DNA of 64,000 nucleotides from Priestia aryabhattai (GCF_023715685.1 NZ_JAMBOQ010000008.1:62001-126000), one strand, 5' to 3'; counted from the first letter of the stretch, positions 30,267 to 38,962 are shown. A program made the numbers and translations. Notes: generated by a model not told the origin, from the sequence alone.

Positions 30267-30307
30267 AACTTCTACTTACAGCGCTCTAATAGCTGTAAAT
30301 AGAAGTT
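30267..30307. repeat. Orphan long hairpin after the iseA-like terminator
   Basis: AACTTCTACTTACAGC and GCTGTAAATAGAAGTT pair at 15 of 16 positions around a 9-base loop. No T-run follows on either strand, so it is not an obvious terminator. Confidence 0.8.
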
Positions 30308-30540
30308 GAGATCACAAGTTTAAGTAAATCAAATTTTGTCGAATCCTGTAGAAATAGTGATAAGTTACGTTTTATATTACAGGCTAAACTGCTTGTTGTC
30401 AACATGATTTAACAAAAAAATAGAGCGGTATATACTAACCATAATAAAGACTTTTTGATAACACTGTTGTTGGGCATTATTCTATACATATATCAATGGA
30501 AGCAAGAAATAAATGCTTTTCATTTTTCATTAAAAATAAA
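30308..30540. other. AT-rich gap without recognised genes
   Basis: About 230 bases between the orphan hairpin and the 92-residue minus-strand gene. Stop codons are dense in all frames and I see no further structure. Confidence 0.4.
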
Positions 30541-30544
30541 GATA

Positions 30545-30823
30545 TTAGCTTGGGTTTTGTTCATGTGCTTCTGGATTATCATGTACAGGGTGCGCTCCTG
30601 GGAATAATCTTTGAGCTTTTTCATGAAGATTTTTGTTTTCATAATTAAATGCGCTATACGTTCGTTGGCCTTCTTCCCACGAAGTAGATTTCCCCAATTT
30701 TTGATTAAATGGAGAGCCGAAGGGACCGTCTGGAAATTCTTCAGCGGTTATATACTCGTGGCTTTTTTCTACTGTAGAGAAATCATCATACGATGGTTGT
30801 TTTTGTTCTTTCAATGACTTCAC
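30545..30823 (-). CDS. Hydrophilic protein of unknown function (92 aa)
   Basis: I do not recognise the family. It is soluble, rich in Glu, Ser, Pro and His, with no cysteine or membrane segment, and contains FPDGPFGSPFNQKLGKSTSWEEGQ and a His/Pro tail (FPGAHPVHDNPEAHEQNP). The ribosome site AGAGGTGA is well placed. CATACTA on the minus strand at 30855-30849 resembles a sigma-G -10 but has no matching -35, so a sporulation role is only a guess. Confidence 0.65.
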   Translation of the reverse strand: MKSLKEQKQPSYDDFSTVEKSHEYITAEEFPDGPFGSPFNQKLGKSTSWEEGQRTYSAFNYENKNLHEKAQRLFPGAHPVHDNPEAHEQNPS

Positions 30824-30941
30824 CTCTTCTTTCTAGAAGATTTTCTACTAGTATGCACACTTCTTTGTAAAAAACTCTCTTAAATTAGTCTAAATCAGGG
30901 TATGATAACTATACATTTATTTTTTAAAGGAGTTGAACAGC

Positions 30942-32084
30942 TTGGAGCCTAGACCTCAGAAAGGAACTTTTTTCCGAGAAAAAATCTTAAATAATAAATT
31001 TGTTGTATATACAATTATTATTTTTATTCTCAGCATGACTATTTTTTCGTTATCAAAAATCGGATTTATTTTAATTCCTATCTCTATTTTTATTAAAACA
31101 ATCGCACTGCCGATTATCTTAGCAGGAATTTGCTTTTATTTATTTAATCCGCTTGTTGACTTTTTAGAACGAAAAGGTGTAAAACGAATTATTTCAATTC
31201 TTGTTTTATACATAGTAATTATCGGCGCATTAGCCATTATTATTTCATCGGTTATTCCGCCGCTAAAAGATCAGATTCAGCGTCTCATTGATAATATCCC
31301 TGAGCTGACACATGATGTTCAGCATGCGGTGACGAACCTTTCGAATAACCGATATGTCGAACAAGGTCTTCAGTCGGCTAACACGGACCTAGATAAGCTT
31401 TCAAAGGATGCATCAAAACACTTGAGTAAATATGTTTCTGGATTTTCAAGTGGTATTGTGAACTTTGTCGGCACTATTACAGAAATTATATTATCTGTTG
31501 CAGTTTTACCCTTTATTCTTTTTTACTTGTTAAAAGATGGAAAAAATCTACCTAATTACATTGTAAAACTGCTTCCAAATCGCTCTCGTTCTGAGGCTAA
31601 ATTTATTTTAGCCGACATGAACCACGCATTAAGTGCATATATTCGCGGGCAAATTTTTGTTGCGATTTGTATAGGTGTACTGCTTTTCATTGGCTATCTG
31701 ATTATTGGATTAGATTATGCATTACTTCTAGCGATTATCGCCATGGTAACCAATGTTGTCCCTTACCTTGGTCCTATTATCGCCATTATCCCAGCAATTA
31801 TTATTGCGTTTATTACCTCTCCTTTTATGCTTGTAAAACTAGCCATTGTCTGGGCAGTTGTTCAATTACTTGAAGGTAAAGTAATCTCTCCGCAAATTAT
31901 GGGAAGAAGCCTGGCTATTCACCCAATTACAGTTATTTTTGTCATTCTAACGGCCGGAAATTTATTCGGAATCATCGGTATTATTTTAGCCGTCCCTGGA
32001 TATGCAGTTTTAAAAGTCATTATCACGCATATTTATCAATTCATTCGTTTGAATTCTACTATGTATCCAGATAAAAAAGCATAA
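30942..32084 (+). CDS. AI-2E family permease (YueF-like)
   Basis: A polytopic protein of about 380 residues from the AI-2E/PerM family, with roughly eight spans. Typical blocks are LAGICFYLFNPLVDFLERKGVKR, FILFYLLKDGKNLP, HALSAYIRGQIFVAICIGVL, NVVPYLGPIIAIIPAIIIAF and EGKVISPQIMGRSLAIHPITVIFVILTAGNLFG. Members export small molecules or act as Na+/H+ antiporters, and the substrate is not readable. I use TTG 30942, 9 bases after AAAGGAG. TTG 30933 touches that site and is less likely. Confidence 0.87.
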   Translation: MEPRPQKGTFFREKILNNKFVVYTIIIFILSMTIFSLSKIGFILIPISIFIKTIALPIILAGICFYLFNPLVDFLERKGVKRIISILVLYIVIIGALAIIISSVIPPLKDQIQRLIDNIPELTHDVQHAVTNLSNNRYVEQGLQSANTDLDKLSKDASKHLSKYVSGFSSGIVNFVGTITEIILSVAVLPFILFYLLKDGKNLPNYIVKLLPNRSRSEAKFILADMNHALSAYIRGQIFVAICIGVLLFIGYLIIGLDYALLLAIIAMVTNVVPYLGPIIAIIPAIIIAFITSPFMLVKLAIVWAVVQLLEGKVISPQIMGRSLAIHPITVIFVILTAGNLFGIIGIILAVPGYAVLKVIITHIYQFIRLNSTMYPDKKA

Positions 32085-32119
32085 TAAAAAGCCCATCGAA
32101 AATCGATGGGCTTTTTATT
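32085..32119. terminator. Bidirectional terminator between the AI-2E permease and SET genes
   Basis: AAAAGCCCATCGA pairs with TCGATGGGCTTTT around three bases. Confidence 0.92.
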
Positions 32120-32127
32120 ATGCTTTT

Positions 32128-32523
32128 TTACTTCTGTTCGTCTTCATCTTCACGATCAAACCAAAGGAGCTCTTGATCATCTACATCTCCGTTATAGTTG
32201 ATGAGAATTTCTTCCCCTGCTTGGATATCCGTATACGCATAAAAATCAAAGGTATGATTATCAAAATTAATTTCATACGTAGCATTCGGTGTATACGAAT
32301 GATTAAACAGCATACCGTATCCCAAAAGAATAGCCGTGTGATTCACTCCATACTCAAAAGCATAATCGGCTAGTGTTGTCTTTTCAATAAAATCATGCTC
32401 TTTATTAGGATAAGCGATAACAGGAGCTTCGTGAATAAGCGTTCCTTTTTTGATATCCTGCTTAGCAAATACACCTCTATTAAATTCTCCGTCGCTTAGC
32501 GCAGACGCTTTTATTTCGATCAT
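32128..32523 (-). CDS. SET-domain protein (putative protein-lysine methyltransferase)
   Basis: A 131-residue single-domain SET protein. The N-terminal block is NRGVFAKQDIKKGTLIHEAPVIAY, the catalytic pseudoknot motif is LFNHSYTPNATYE (usual NHSCxPN, here with Tyr for Cys), and DIQAGEEILINYNGD completes the SAM/lysine channel. No cysteine-rich pre- or post-SET region is present. ATG 32523 is used, because AGGTGA overlaps the alternative GTG 32532. Bacterial SET proteins of this size occur in Bacillus, but targets are unknown. Confidence 0.83.
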   Translation of the reverse strand: MIEIKASALSDGEFNRGVFAKQDIKKGTLIHEAPVIAYPNKEHDFIEKTTLADYAFEYGVNHTAILLGYGMLFNHSYTPNATYEINFDNHTFDFYAYTDIQAGEEILINYNGDVDDQELLWFDREDEDEQK

Positions 32524-32532
32524 ATTCGTCAC

Positions 32533-32851
32533 CTATATATTCTTTCTTCTAAGATTTTTTTCTTCCTTAAGCTTGACAGTTTCTGATAATGAAATCAACT
32601 GTTTTTCATAACCACTTGAATATAAGCTGAAGAAGTGCTTATCATACGCGCTTATGGAAGCGCTTACCTTGAGATACGATTTTGTTTTATCTTAGACATG
32701 GAAACGCAATGCCCTTGTACGTACTCCTTTTTTAGGTGTATTTAATCCTTAAAAGATCGTTTTTCTCTGTGATATAATCGTTTATGCTGCTTTTTTATTA
32801 ATCTATGATTCTTATTACTAATTTTATCTTATGTTAAAAAGAAGGATTCAA
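32533..32851. other. Gap upstream of the rarD remnant
   Basis: About 320 bases. TGGAAGCGCTTACC at 32655-32668 is CRE/LacI-operator-like, and a TATAAT at about 32773 lacks a good -35. These may be relics of the promoter region of the decayed gene. Confidence 0.4.
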
Positions 32852-33091
32852 ATGAATTTAAATCACAACAAAGATGGTGTGATGTATGCGGTCCTTTCTT
32901 ATCTTATACGGGGCTCGTGCCAATTTATTGGAAGCTGGTTCAACACGTAGCATCAGGGGAGATTTTAGCTCAGCGCATTTTTTTGGTCTTTTATTTTTAT
33001 TTGGTTAGCTCTTGTTATTTATAAGTTTTCATCTATTACCAAATGGGGGAACGGAAGTAAAAAACAAATAAAAAATGAGATGGAAGCCTAA
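32852..33091 (+). pseudogene. rarD: rarD-like EamA/DMT transporter, frameshifted and truncated
   Basis: Joining three frames gives a RarD N-terminus: MNLNHNKDGVMYAVLSYLI, then GLVPIYWKLVQHVASGEI and LAQRIF, then WSFIFIWLALVIYKF followed by a charged loop and TAA. The first shift is near 32910-32915. The second is in a run of seven Ts at 32978-32984, where six would keep the frame. RarD proteins are about 300 residues, so roughly the last 220 are deleted. No partner fragment remains before the TatD gene. Confidence 0.85.
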
Positions 33092-33153
33092 TAGAATCAT
33101 ACATTTTCTTACGTATTATTTCTAAACAAAATGGGCTGGAAGGAGTGGTATTT

Positions 33154-33924
33154 ATGAAACGAATCATTGACTCTCATATTCACCTTGATCAATATGAACC
33201 GAAAAGTTGGAAAGATATAATTGAGAAAGATCTTTCGTTACAAGCGCTCATTTCTGTATCTTCTACATTACACTCTTGCCAACTTAACCAAAAAATCAGC
33301 AAATTGTATTCCCGCGTGAAACCCGCCTACGGATTTCACCCTGAACAAATGTTACCTTCTTCAAATGAATTAACGCAGCTGTTTGCTTGGATTGATCAAA
33401 ATAATGAAGAAATGATAGCTGTTGGTGAGATTGGTCTGCCTTATTACTTAAGTCAGAAATATACTCTTTCTCTAGAACCCTATTTGGAGCTACTCGAAGC
33501 TTTTATTATCCATTCAAGAAAATGGGAAAAGCCATTAATTCTTCACGCTGTATATGAAGATGCTGAGATCGTGTGCGACTTATTAGAAAAGCATTCTGTG
33601 TCTAAAGCTCACTTCCATTGGTTCAAAGGAGCTAAAAAGACCGTTGAACGAATGAAAAACAACGGTTACTATATTTCAGTTACACCTGATATTGTATATA
33701 AGCCTAAAATCCAAGCGCTTGTCACGGACTACCCTCTTGACTATTTGATGGTCGAAACAGACGGTCCGTGGCCATTTGAAGGACCTTTTCAAAACCAGAT
33801 AACGGTTCCATCAATGATGCATCAGTCCGTTCAACAAATAGCACGTCTCAAAAGGATTTCTGTAACGGAAGCATATGATTTTTTATATCAAAATACATCT
33901 TGTTTTTATAATCTCTCCACATAA
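33154..33924 (+). CDS. TatD-family metal-dependent hydrolase
   Basis: A 256-residue TIM-barrel hydrolase of the TatD/YabD/YcfH family (metal-dependent DNase or deacylase). Metal ligands seen are DSHIHLD near the N-terminus, the Glu in AVGEIGLPYY, the His in LILHAV, the His in AHFHWFKG and the Asp in VETDGPWPFEG. ATG 33154 is chosen, with AAGGAG 8 bases before it. It is monocistronic, and its substrate is not predictable. Confidence 0.87.
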   Translation: MKRIIDSHIHLDQYEPKSWKDIIEKDLSLQALISVSSTLHSCQLNQKISKLYSRVKPAYGFHPEQMLPSSNELTQLFAWIDQNNEEMIAVGEIGLPYYLSQKYTLSLEPYLELLEAFIIHSRKWEKPLILHAVYEDAEIVCDLLEKHSVSKAHFHWFKGAKKTVERMKNNGYYISVTPDIVYKPKIQALVTDYPLDYLMVETDGPWPFEGPFQNQITVPSMMHQSVQQIARLKRISVTEAYDFLYQNTSCFYNLST

Positions 33925-33953
33925 AAGGCCTTTCCCTAAGGAAAGGCCTTTTA
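33922..33953. terminator. Bidirectional terminator between the TatD and Lmo0937-type genes
   Basis: AAAAGGCCTTTCC pairs with GGAAAGGCCTTTT. Confidence 0.92.
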
Positions 33954-33956
33954 TAT

Positions 33957-34094
33957 CTAAATTCGTTTCACAAGTTTTACGATTAGCACAATCACTGCAA
34001 TAACAAGAAGAATGTGTATGATGCCGCCGCCAATATGAAAAACTAATCCTAACAACCAAAAAATAAATAAAAGTCCAATAATCGTCCACAACAT
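33957..34094 (-). CDS. Lmo0937-family small membrane protein (45 aa)
   Basis: A 45-residue protein starting MLWTIIGLLFIFWLLGLV, then FHIGGGIIHILLVIAV and ending IVKLVKRI. It has two hydrophobic stretches around a GGG turn, the pattern of the Lmo0937 family common in Firmicutes as a stress-related membrane peptide. AAAGGAG lies 8 bases before ATG. Too short for usual gene callers. Molecular role unknown. Confidence 0.87.
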   Translation of the reverse strand: MLWTIIGLLFIFWLLGLVFHIGGGIIHILLVIAVIVLIVKLVKRI

Positions 34095-34288
34095 AATATT
34101 TTCTCCTTTTTTTATATGTAGTATTTGTTATAATTTTATATTTCCCTAAATGTGCATAAATAAACGCATTTTATATACATCTTTTCACTGAGGAAGGTTC
34201 ACATAATGTACAAAAAGCAATCATGTTCTCTGTGGTAAAATAAGTATGTAATCTTATTTAATTTAAACTATAGCGGAGATGATTAACT

Positions 34289-34732
34289 ATGACATGGATT
34301 GTAGTACTTTCCATCATTCTTGTAAGTGCGCTCAAAATATTAGTAACGTGTCTTCCAACTCCAGTTGTCAAATGGCTTATGACTAAATTTCAATTGCATC
34401 CAACACTTGATGATCAAAACGTTACTATCACAGTTGATGGGAAACATTTAGAAGGCAAAGATAAAATTCAAGTGATTGATTATTTTAATAAAGCAACATT
34501 TTTTAAACAATATTATGTCCATGAAGGAAATAAGGACTATTATAAACACTTAGAAGACAGTGAAACTCCACTTGTTATCGATACGAAAAAAGGTAAAAAC
34601 GATGTTCGATTATGCGTATACAGTTATCATGATCATGTCGACGTTGTGAAACAGTATAAAAAGAAGATTATTGCCTACAGTCTGCTGTCTGATCACCTTC
34701 AAAAGCAGTCCATAACAGCTGACCTAGCTTAA
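34289..34732 (+). CDS. yfmQ: YfmQ-like protein (147 aa)
   Basis: A 147-residue protein with one N-terminal membrane segment (about 3-24) and a soluble domain (VTITVDGKHLEGKDKIQVIDYFNKATFFKQYYVHEG, VRLCVYSYHDHVDVVKQYKKK). It matches from memory the B. subtilis YfmQ family, uncharacterised. The topology suggests a membrane-anchored domain. CGGAG precedes ATG. Monocistronic. Confidence 0.7.
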   Translation: MTWIVVLSIILVSALKILVTCLPTPVVKWLMTKFQLHPTLDDQNVTITVDGKHLEGKDKIQVIDYFNKATFFKQYYVHEGNKDYYKHLEDSETPLVIDTKKGKNDVRLCVYSYHDHVDVVKQYKKKIIAYSLLSDHLQKQSITADLA

Positions 34733-34733
34733 A

Positions 34734-34762
34734 CCAGTCGCCTATAAGGCGGCTTTTTTAGT
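34734..34762 (+). terminator. Terminator of the yfmQ-like gene
   Basis: CGCCT-ATA-AGGCG stem (with AGT/GCT flanks) followed by a run of Ts. Confidence 0.82.
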
Positions 34763-34869
34763 TTTGAATTTGAAGCTATCATATTTAAAAACACCAAACT
34801 TTAACATTAAATGTAATGCTATAATATTAATTAATATAATTTTCTAACTTTTTTAAGGAGTGATAGATA

Positions 34870-36171
34870 ATGCTTTCTTTGTTAGGGTTTGGAATGATTG
34901 CAACTTTTCTTTTTCTCGTCATTAGTAAACGCTTGTCCGTGGTTGTTGCTTTTATTTTTGTCGCTATCCTCTTCGGCGTACTTGGAGGTTTTAGTGCTGA
35001 TATGGGAGATATGATGATGAAAGGTATTTTAAAAGTAGCTCCTACAGCCATTATGATCGTTTTTGCTATTTTATATTTTGGACTAATGATTGACGTCGGT
35101 TTATTTGATCCTATGATTTCTCGTATCCTAAACATTGTGAAAGGCGATCCTTTAAAAGTCGTAATGGCAACTGCAGTTATTACAATGCTCGTTGGCTTGG
35201 ATGGAGATGGCTCTTCTACATTTTTAATTACAGTTTCTGCCTTGCTTCCTTTGTACACAAAATTAGGAATGAACCGACTAATACTTGCTTGTGTTATTAG
35301 TTTAAGCGCAGGTGTTATGAATATGATTCCTTGGGGAGGGCCTCTAGTAAGAGCCGCAGCAAGTTTACAATTAGAAGTATCAGATCTATTTAACCCTCTG
35401 ATTCCAACTGTGGCAGCAGGATTGATGTGGACTTTATTTTCAGCATACTTACTCGGAAAAAGAGAGAAAGCGCGCTTAGGAACAATTCATTTAAAAGGTT
35501 CATCAATGGCTTTTGCTGAACAGCTTTCAGTTCATGAGACACCTGCGAAGCCACCTAGACTCTTTTGGTTTAATGCCTTATTGACACTGTGCTTAATGGC
35601 TCTATTGATCATAGACATACTCCCTATTCCCATTTTATTTGCCATTGCCTTTGCCATTGCTTTATTTGTTAATTTTCCTCATCCAAAAGAACAGCAAGAA
35701 AGAATCTTAAGTCATGCAAACAGCTTCGTAATGGTTAGTACATTAGTTTTTGCAGCCGGAATCTTTACAGGCGTTTTTACAGAAACAAAAATGATGGATG
35801 CTATGGCTAATACAATTGTCAGCCTTACTCCTGAATGGCTAGGCTCTCACCTTCCCTTAGTTGTAGCAATAACGAGCCTTCCTCTTAGCTTTGTATTTTC
35901 ACCTGATGCTTATTATTTCGGCATTTTACCTGTTATTAGCCATACAGCAGCTAATTTTGGTGTAGACCCTGTAGAAATAGGACGAGCAGCTTTATTGGGA
36001 CATTCCACAACTGGGTTTCCTCTATCCCCTTTAGTGCCTGCTACTTTCATTCTGATTGGGCTGGTTGAAGTAGATTTCGGCGAGCATCAAAAGTTTCTTT
36101 TCAAATGGGCCTTTGGGACAACTATTGTCATGACGATTACAGCCATTTTAACGAGCGCTATTTCCCTTTAG
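34870..36171 (+). CDS. CitMHS-family citrate:metal transporter
   Basis: A 433-residue, roughly 12-span secondary transporter of the CitM/CitH family, which moves citrate complexed with Mg2+ or Ca2+ together with H+. Family blocks are FGVLGGFSADMGDMMMKGILKVAPTAIMIVFAILYFG, LVGLDGDGSSTFLIT, NMIPWGGPLVRAAA, FSPDAYYFGILPVI and GHSTTGFPLSPLVPATFIL. Which metal is preferred cannot be decided. AAGGAG precedes ATG. No CitST two-component pair is adjacent and no CRE is seen. Confidence 0.9.
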   Translation: MLSLLGFGMIATFLFLVISKRLSVVVAFIFVAILFGVLGGFSADMGDMMMKGILKVAPTAIMIVFAILYFGLMIDVGLFDPMISRILNIVKGDPLKVVMATAVITMLVGLDGDGSSTFLITVSALLPLYTKLGMNRLILACVISLSAGVMNMIPWGGPLVRAAASLQLEVSDLFNPLIPTVAAGLMWTLFSAYLLGKREKARLGTIHLKGSSMAFAEQLSVHETPAKPPRLFWFNALLTLCLMALLIIDILPIPILFAIAFAIALFVNFPHPKEQQERILSHANSFVMVSTLVFAAGIFTGVFTETKMMDAMANTIVSLTPEWLGSHLPLVVAITSLPLSFVFSPDAYYFGILPVISHTAANFGVDPVEIGRAALLGHSTTGFPLSPLVPATFILIGLVEVDFGEHQKFLFKWAFGTTIVMTITAILTSAISL

Positions 36172-36348
36172 ACTCCAACCATAAAAAAGAAAGCCGACTA
36201 CCATAAGGCAATCGGCTCACACATGTAGGATATTGATTTAACACTAACAAAGTACAACACAACACTAGTAATTATATAATATATTTCACTTTTTTGAAAG
36301 CGATTTCATATATATTTTTAAAAATATTTTATTATTTATTTTTCATAG

Positions 36349-36392
36349 AAAAAAACCACGTCTCAGCCAATTCGAAACGTGGTTCTTTTCTG
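36349..36392 (-). terminator. Terminator of the GNAT gene
   Basis: AACCACGT and ACGTGGTT flank a 15-base loop and end in seven Ts on the minus strand. The rest of 36172-36484 holds a weaker AGCCGA/TCGGCT hairpin after the citrate transporter at 36191-36216. Confidence 0.82.
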
Positions 36393-36484
36393 TAAGGACT
36401 TGCCCTACAGGATATAAATGTAGATTACATTCATTATAGCATGAGCCTGTATACAAATTCTATGGTAATTACTGTATGATCCAG

Positions 36485-36997
36485 CTACATTATGACCGTT
36501 TGCATTTTTCTGTCCATGTGCAGCGTATTCCATAGTTCATCCTGTTCAGCTAGCCTTTTGACAAAGCCTTGTGAAGTCCAAAAAGGAACAGCCCCAGGTA
36601 AAAAAGGATGAGTATGTAGATACAGCGTGTCATAAAAATGAAGTTGGGCAAATTGTTCAACTGCTTTTAACAGCTGCTGTCCGATGCCTAGACGCCGGTA
36701 CGCTGGATCCACATAGCATTTTACAATCTCGGCTGCAGTTCTATGTTCATATCGCTCTTTTAATGCATGAAACCGTCCATCGTAAGCGTATAAACCAATT
36801 GTTCCAATTACTTGTTGATTTTCCGTGACAGCTGCAAAAAAAGCAGCGCCTTTCGCTAGAACATAACGCTCATTAAAATGAAGCAAATCCACAGGAAGTT
36901 GATTTTTTTCCAGCATAGGAAATAGCTCATTTCGCATATTAATGACAAACTGAATCACCTCAGCATCCTTTTCTTTTACTTCTTTAATTTGATACAT
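36485..36997 (-). CDS. GNAT-family N-acetyltransferase
   Basis: A 170-residue acetyltransferase with the acetyl-CoA pyrophosphate loop DPAYRRLGIGQQLLKAVEQFA at about residues 100-120, and LYLHTHPFLPGAVPFWTSQGF as the C-terminal lobe. ATG 36997 (MYQIKEVKEKD) is preferred to 37024 because CAAGGAG is 5 bases upstream. The substrate is unknown. It sits between the citrate transporter and the B12-controlled lipoprotein gene on the minus strand. Confidence 0.85.
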   Translation of the reverse strand: MYQIKEVKEKDAEVIQFVINMRNELFPMLEKNQLPVDLLHFNERYVLAKGAAFFAAVTENQQVIGTIGLYAYDGRFHALKERYEHRTAAEIVKCYVDPAYRRLGIGQQLLKAVEQFAQLHFYDTLYLHTHPFLPGAVPFWTSQGFVKRLAEQDELWNTLHMDRKMQTVIM

Positions 36998-37081
36998 TTG
37001 TACTCCTTGCACGTTTACTGTCACATCCTTTTCTCTATCATTGTATACTTTCTCTTCTCCCTATCCCTGCCTCAATATTGA

Positions 37082-38623
37082 CTAGGGGGTTACATCTAAA
37101 TGCTGAGTCAGCATATAATACTCGCTTGGATTTGTTGTCCAGTTTTTCACTTTTTGATTATAAGCAACAACAATGTTTGGATGTACAATCGATGATGTAA
37201 GCATTTTCCTATTAATCAAAGCGGTTGCTTGCTTAGCTAGCTGATCTCGTTTCGCCTCATCTACTGTTGAATTTAATTGCTGAATCATTTTTGTTAGCTT
37301 ATCATCATTAATCCGGCTGGCATTTAAACCACCGCCGGGCAAATAATTCGTACTTAAATAATAGCTGGCATCCCCTCTAGGTGCTGTGATAAGGCTGTAC
37401 AATGCTAAACCCCAATCATCTTTTGCCATTAAATATTCATCGCTGTCCTCAACGAGATTAATCTTAATATTGATTCCTAACTCTTTCGCACTAGATTGTA
37501 TAAGCTGAGCAATCAAAGGAAGTTCTGGCAAAGAACTGTATGTGACAAGAGAGAGCGATAAGGGCTTTCCGTTTTTGATTGTTTTTCCATTTTTATTTTG
37601 ATAGCCTGCTTTCTCCAAATACTTTTTAGCAGATGTTATTCCTCTCTGCTTACTAGCAGTATTATCAGCAAAAGGAAATTCAGGTAAAAATGGACCTTGA
37701 GCCGCTGCCGCTTGATTATTCATTATGCTGCTGACAATTTCTTTTCGGTTCAATAAGGAATCTATAGCTTTCCTTACATTTTCGTCTTTTAATGCGTCAT
37801 TGGTTTGATTATAAAGCAATAAATGGGTGCGCACACTAGGTACTCCATTTACTTTGAAAGACGAATCTGTTTGTAAAGTGCCCAAGCTTTCTAACGACGG
37901 ACGATAAATAATATCTGCTGTTCCGGATTGAAGAGCTGCAACTCGCGCATTAGCATCTTCGTTAAATGCAAAGGTCGCACTTTTCAATTTCACCTTCCCA
38001 TTCCAATAATTTTCATATCTTTCTAATTTCACTTGATTTCCTTGATCGAAAGACAAAACGTGAAATGGCCCTGTACCAATGGGCTTCTTAGCTATATTAG
38101 AAGCTTCAACATCTATAATGGCTGTATTTGGATGCACTAATTCAGAAGGAAATTTAGGCATTGGTTCTTTTAACGTAATTGTCAGCATATGACCGTTCGC
38201 TTTCATTTCTTTGATTTTTAAAGCGTTTCTCATCGCATAACTTTGATTTATTGCTCTTTGAAGAGAAGACTTCACGGCATTTGCCTCCAGTGCTTTTCCA
38301 TTTTGAAACGTGATGTTCTTTCTTATCATAAATGTCCACGTAAGACCGTTATCTTTTGTTTCCCACTTTTCAGCAAGCCAAGGCTTTATTTTTAAATCGT
38401 CGCTGATCTTAACAAGCGTCTCCCCCACTCCCGCACGAACTGCTGTATAATCATCATCCATATGCGGATCAAGCGTGGTAGGTGTGAAATTAAATAAAAA
38501 TGTAACATTTTTATCCGTTTTCTTTCTTTCTTTTATACTCATACTCTCTTCATGAGGCGCGCAAGCAGTGAGGCAAAGTAAAACAAGAAATATTATAGAT
38601 ACGAGCTTTTTATTATTTATCAT
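37082..38623 (-). CDS. Family-5 (NikA/CntA/OppA-type) substrate-binding lipoprotein under B12 riboswitch
   Basis: A 513-residue extracellular solute-binding protein. The lipobox is LTAC with Cys21. The SBP-5 domain spans LFNFTPTTLDPHMDDDYTAVRAGVGETLV, WLAEKWETKDNGLTWTFMIRKNITFQNGK, PIGTGPFHVLSFDQGNQVKLERYENYW and TAPRGDASYYLS. The last resembles the NikA/CntA nickel-cobalt binding proteins more than OppA. A cobalamin riboswitch and terminator immediately upstream argue for cobalt or corrinoid-related uptake. No permease or ATPase gene is adjacent, so it must borrow a transporter elsewhere. Confidence 0.85.
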   Translation of the reverse strand: MINNKKLVSIIFLVLLCLTACAPHEESMSIKERKKTDKNVTFLFNFTPTTLDPHMDDDYTAVRAGVGETLVKISDDLKIKPWLAEKWETKDNGLTWTFMIRKNITFQNGKALEANAVKSSLQRAINQSYAMRNALKIKEMKANGHMLTITLKEPMPKFPSELVHPNTAIIDVEASNIAKKPIGTGPFHVLSFDQGNQVKLERYENYWNGKVKLKSATFAFNEDANARVAALQSGTADIIYRPSLESLGTLQTDSSFKVNGVPSVRTHLLLYNQTNDALKDENVRKAIDSLLNRKEIVSSIMNNQAAAAQGPFLPEFPFADNTASKQRGITSAKKYLEKAGYQNKNGKTIKNGKPLSLSLVTYSSLPELPLIAQLIQSSAKELGINIKINLVEDSDEYLMAKDDWGLALYSLITAPRGDASYYLSTNYLPGGGLNASRINDDKLTKMIQQLNSTVDEAKRDQLAKQATALINRKMLTSSIVHPNIVVAYNQKVKNWTTNPSEYYMLTQHLDVTP

Positions 38624-38656
38624 TCATTTTTCCACCTTCTATTTTAATACACACAA

Positions 38657-38688
38657 AAAAAGCACTTCTAAAAAAGAAGTGCTTGTCT
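38657..38688 (-). terminator. Riboswitch-controlled terminator
   Basis: AAGCACTTCT and AGAAGTGCTT form a 10-bp stem followed on the minus strand by a T-run, between the cobalamin aptamer and the lipoprotein gene. Confidence 0.92.
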
Positions 38689-38739
38689 TCACAACAAATT
38701 CAGATAAACGTATCCCTTGTTTATCCTATTTTTGATTCT

Positions 38740-38945
38740 GCCAAAACACCTCCCTATCCTCGTAGGTTATTGTGTGCTACGATTTATGGCAGGTCTCCTG
38801 GCTTCAAGTCACTGCCTTATACCGCCTTCCCGTCTCTAAATAGACAGTGGCTTTTTGGCATAAGGCTCCTTGTTACAGTGGCGGGACCGCTCCGGATTTT
38901 CACCGGATTCCCTTTTAAGGCAATTGAAGAACAATTACCACCATA
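38740..38945 (-). ncRNA. Cobalamin (B12) riboswitch
   Basis: Minus-strand reading shows the hallmark blocks GGGAATCCGGTGAAAATCC, AGCGGTCCCGCCACTGTAA and GCCAGGAGACCTGCC (B12 box), ending before a strong terminator. The class senses adenosylcobalamin or a related corrinoid and here should terminate expression of the lipoprotein gene when B12 is plentiful. Confidence 0.96.
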
Positions 38946-38962
38946 AATGCTGGTTATTTAAT

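Noticed and set aside
32655..32668. TGGAAGCGCTTACC as a functional CRE or iol-type operator
   Set aside because: It sits in front of a pseudogene with no convincing promoter beside it and differs from both the CRE and the TTAAGCGCTT sites. Kept only as a remark in the gap entry.
33883..34089. 68-codon minus-strand frame overlapping the TatD end
   Set aside because: It is out of frame with, and largely covered by, the better supported 45-residue Lmo0937-type gene at 33957-34094, and it runs through the terminator.
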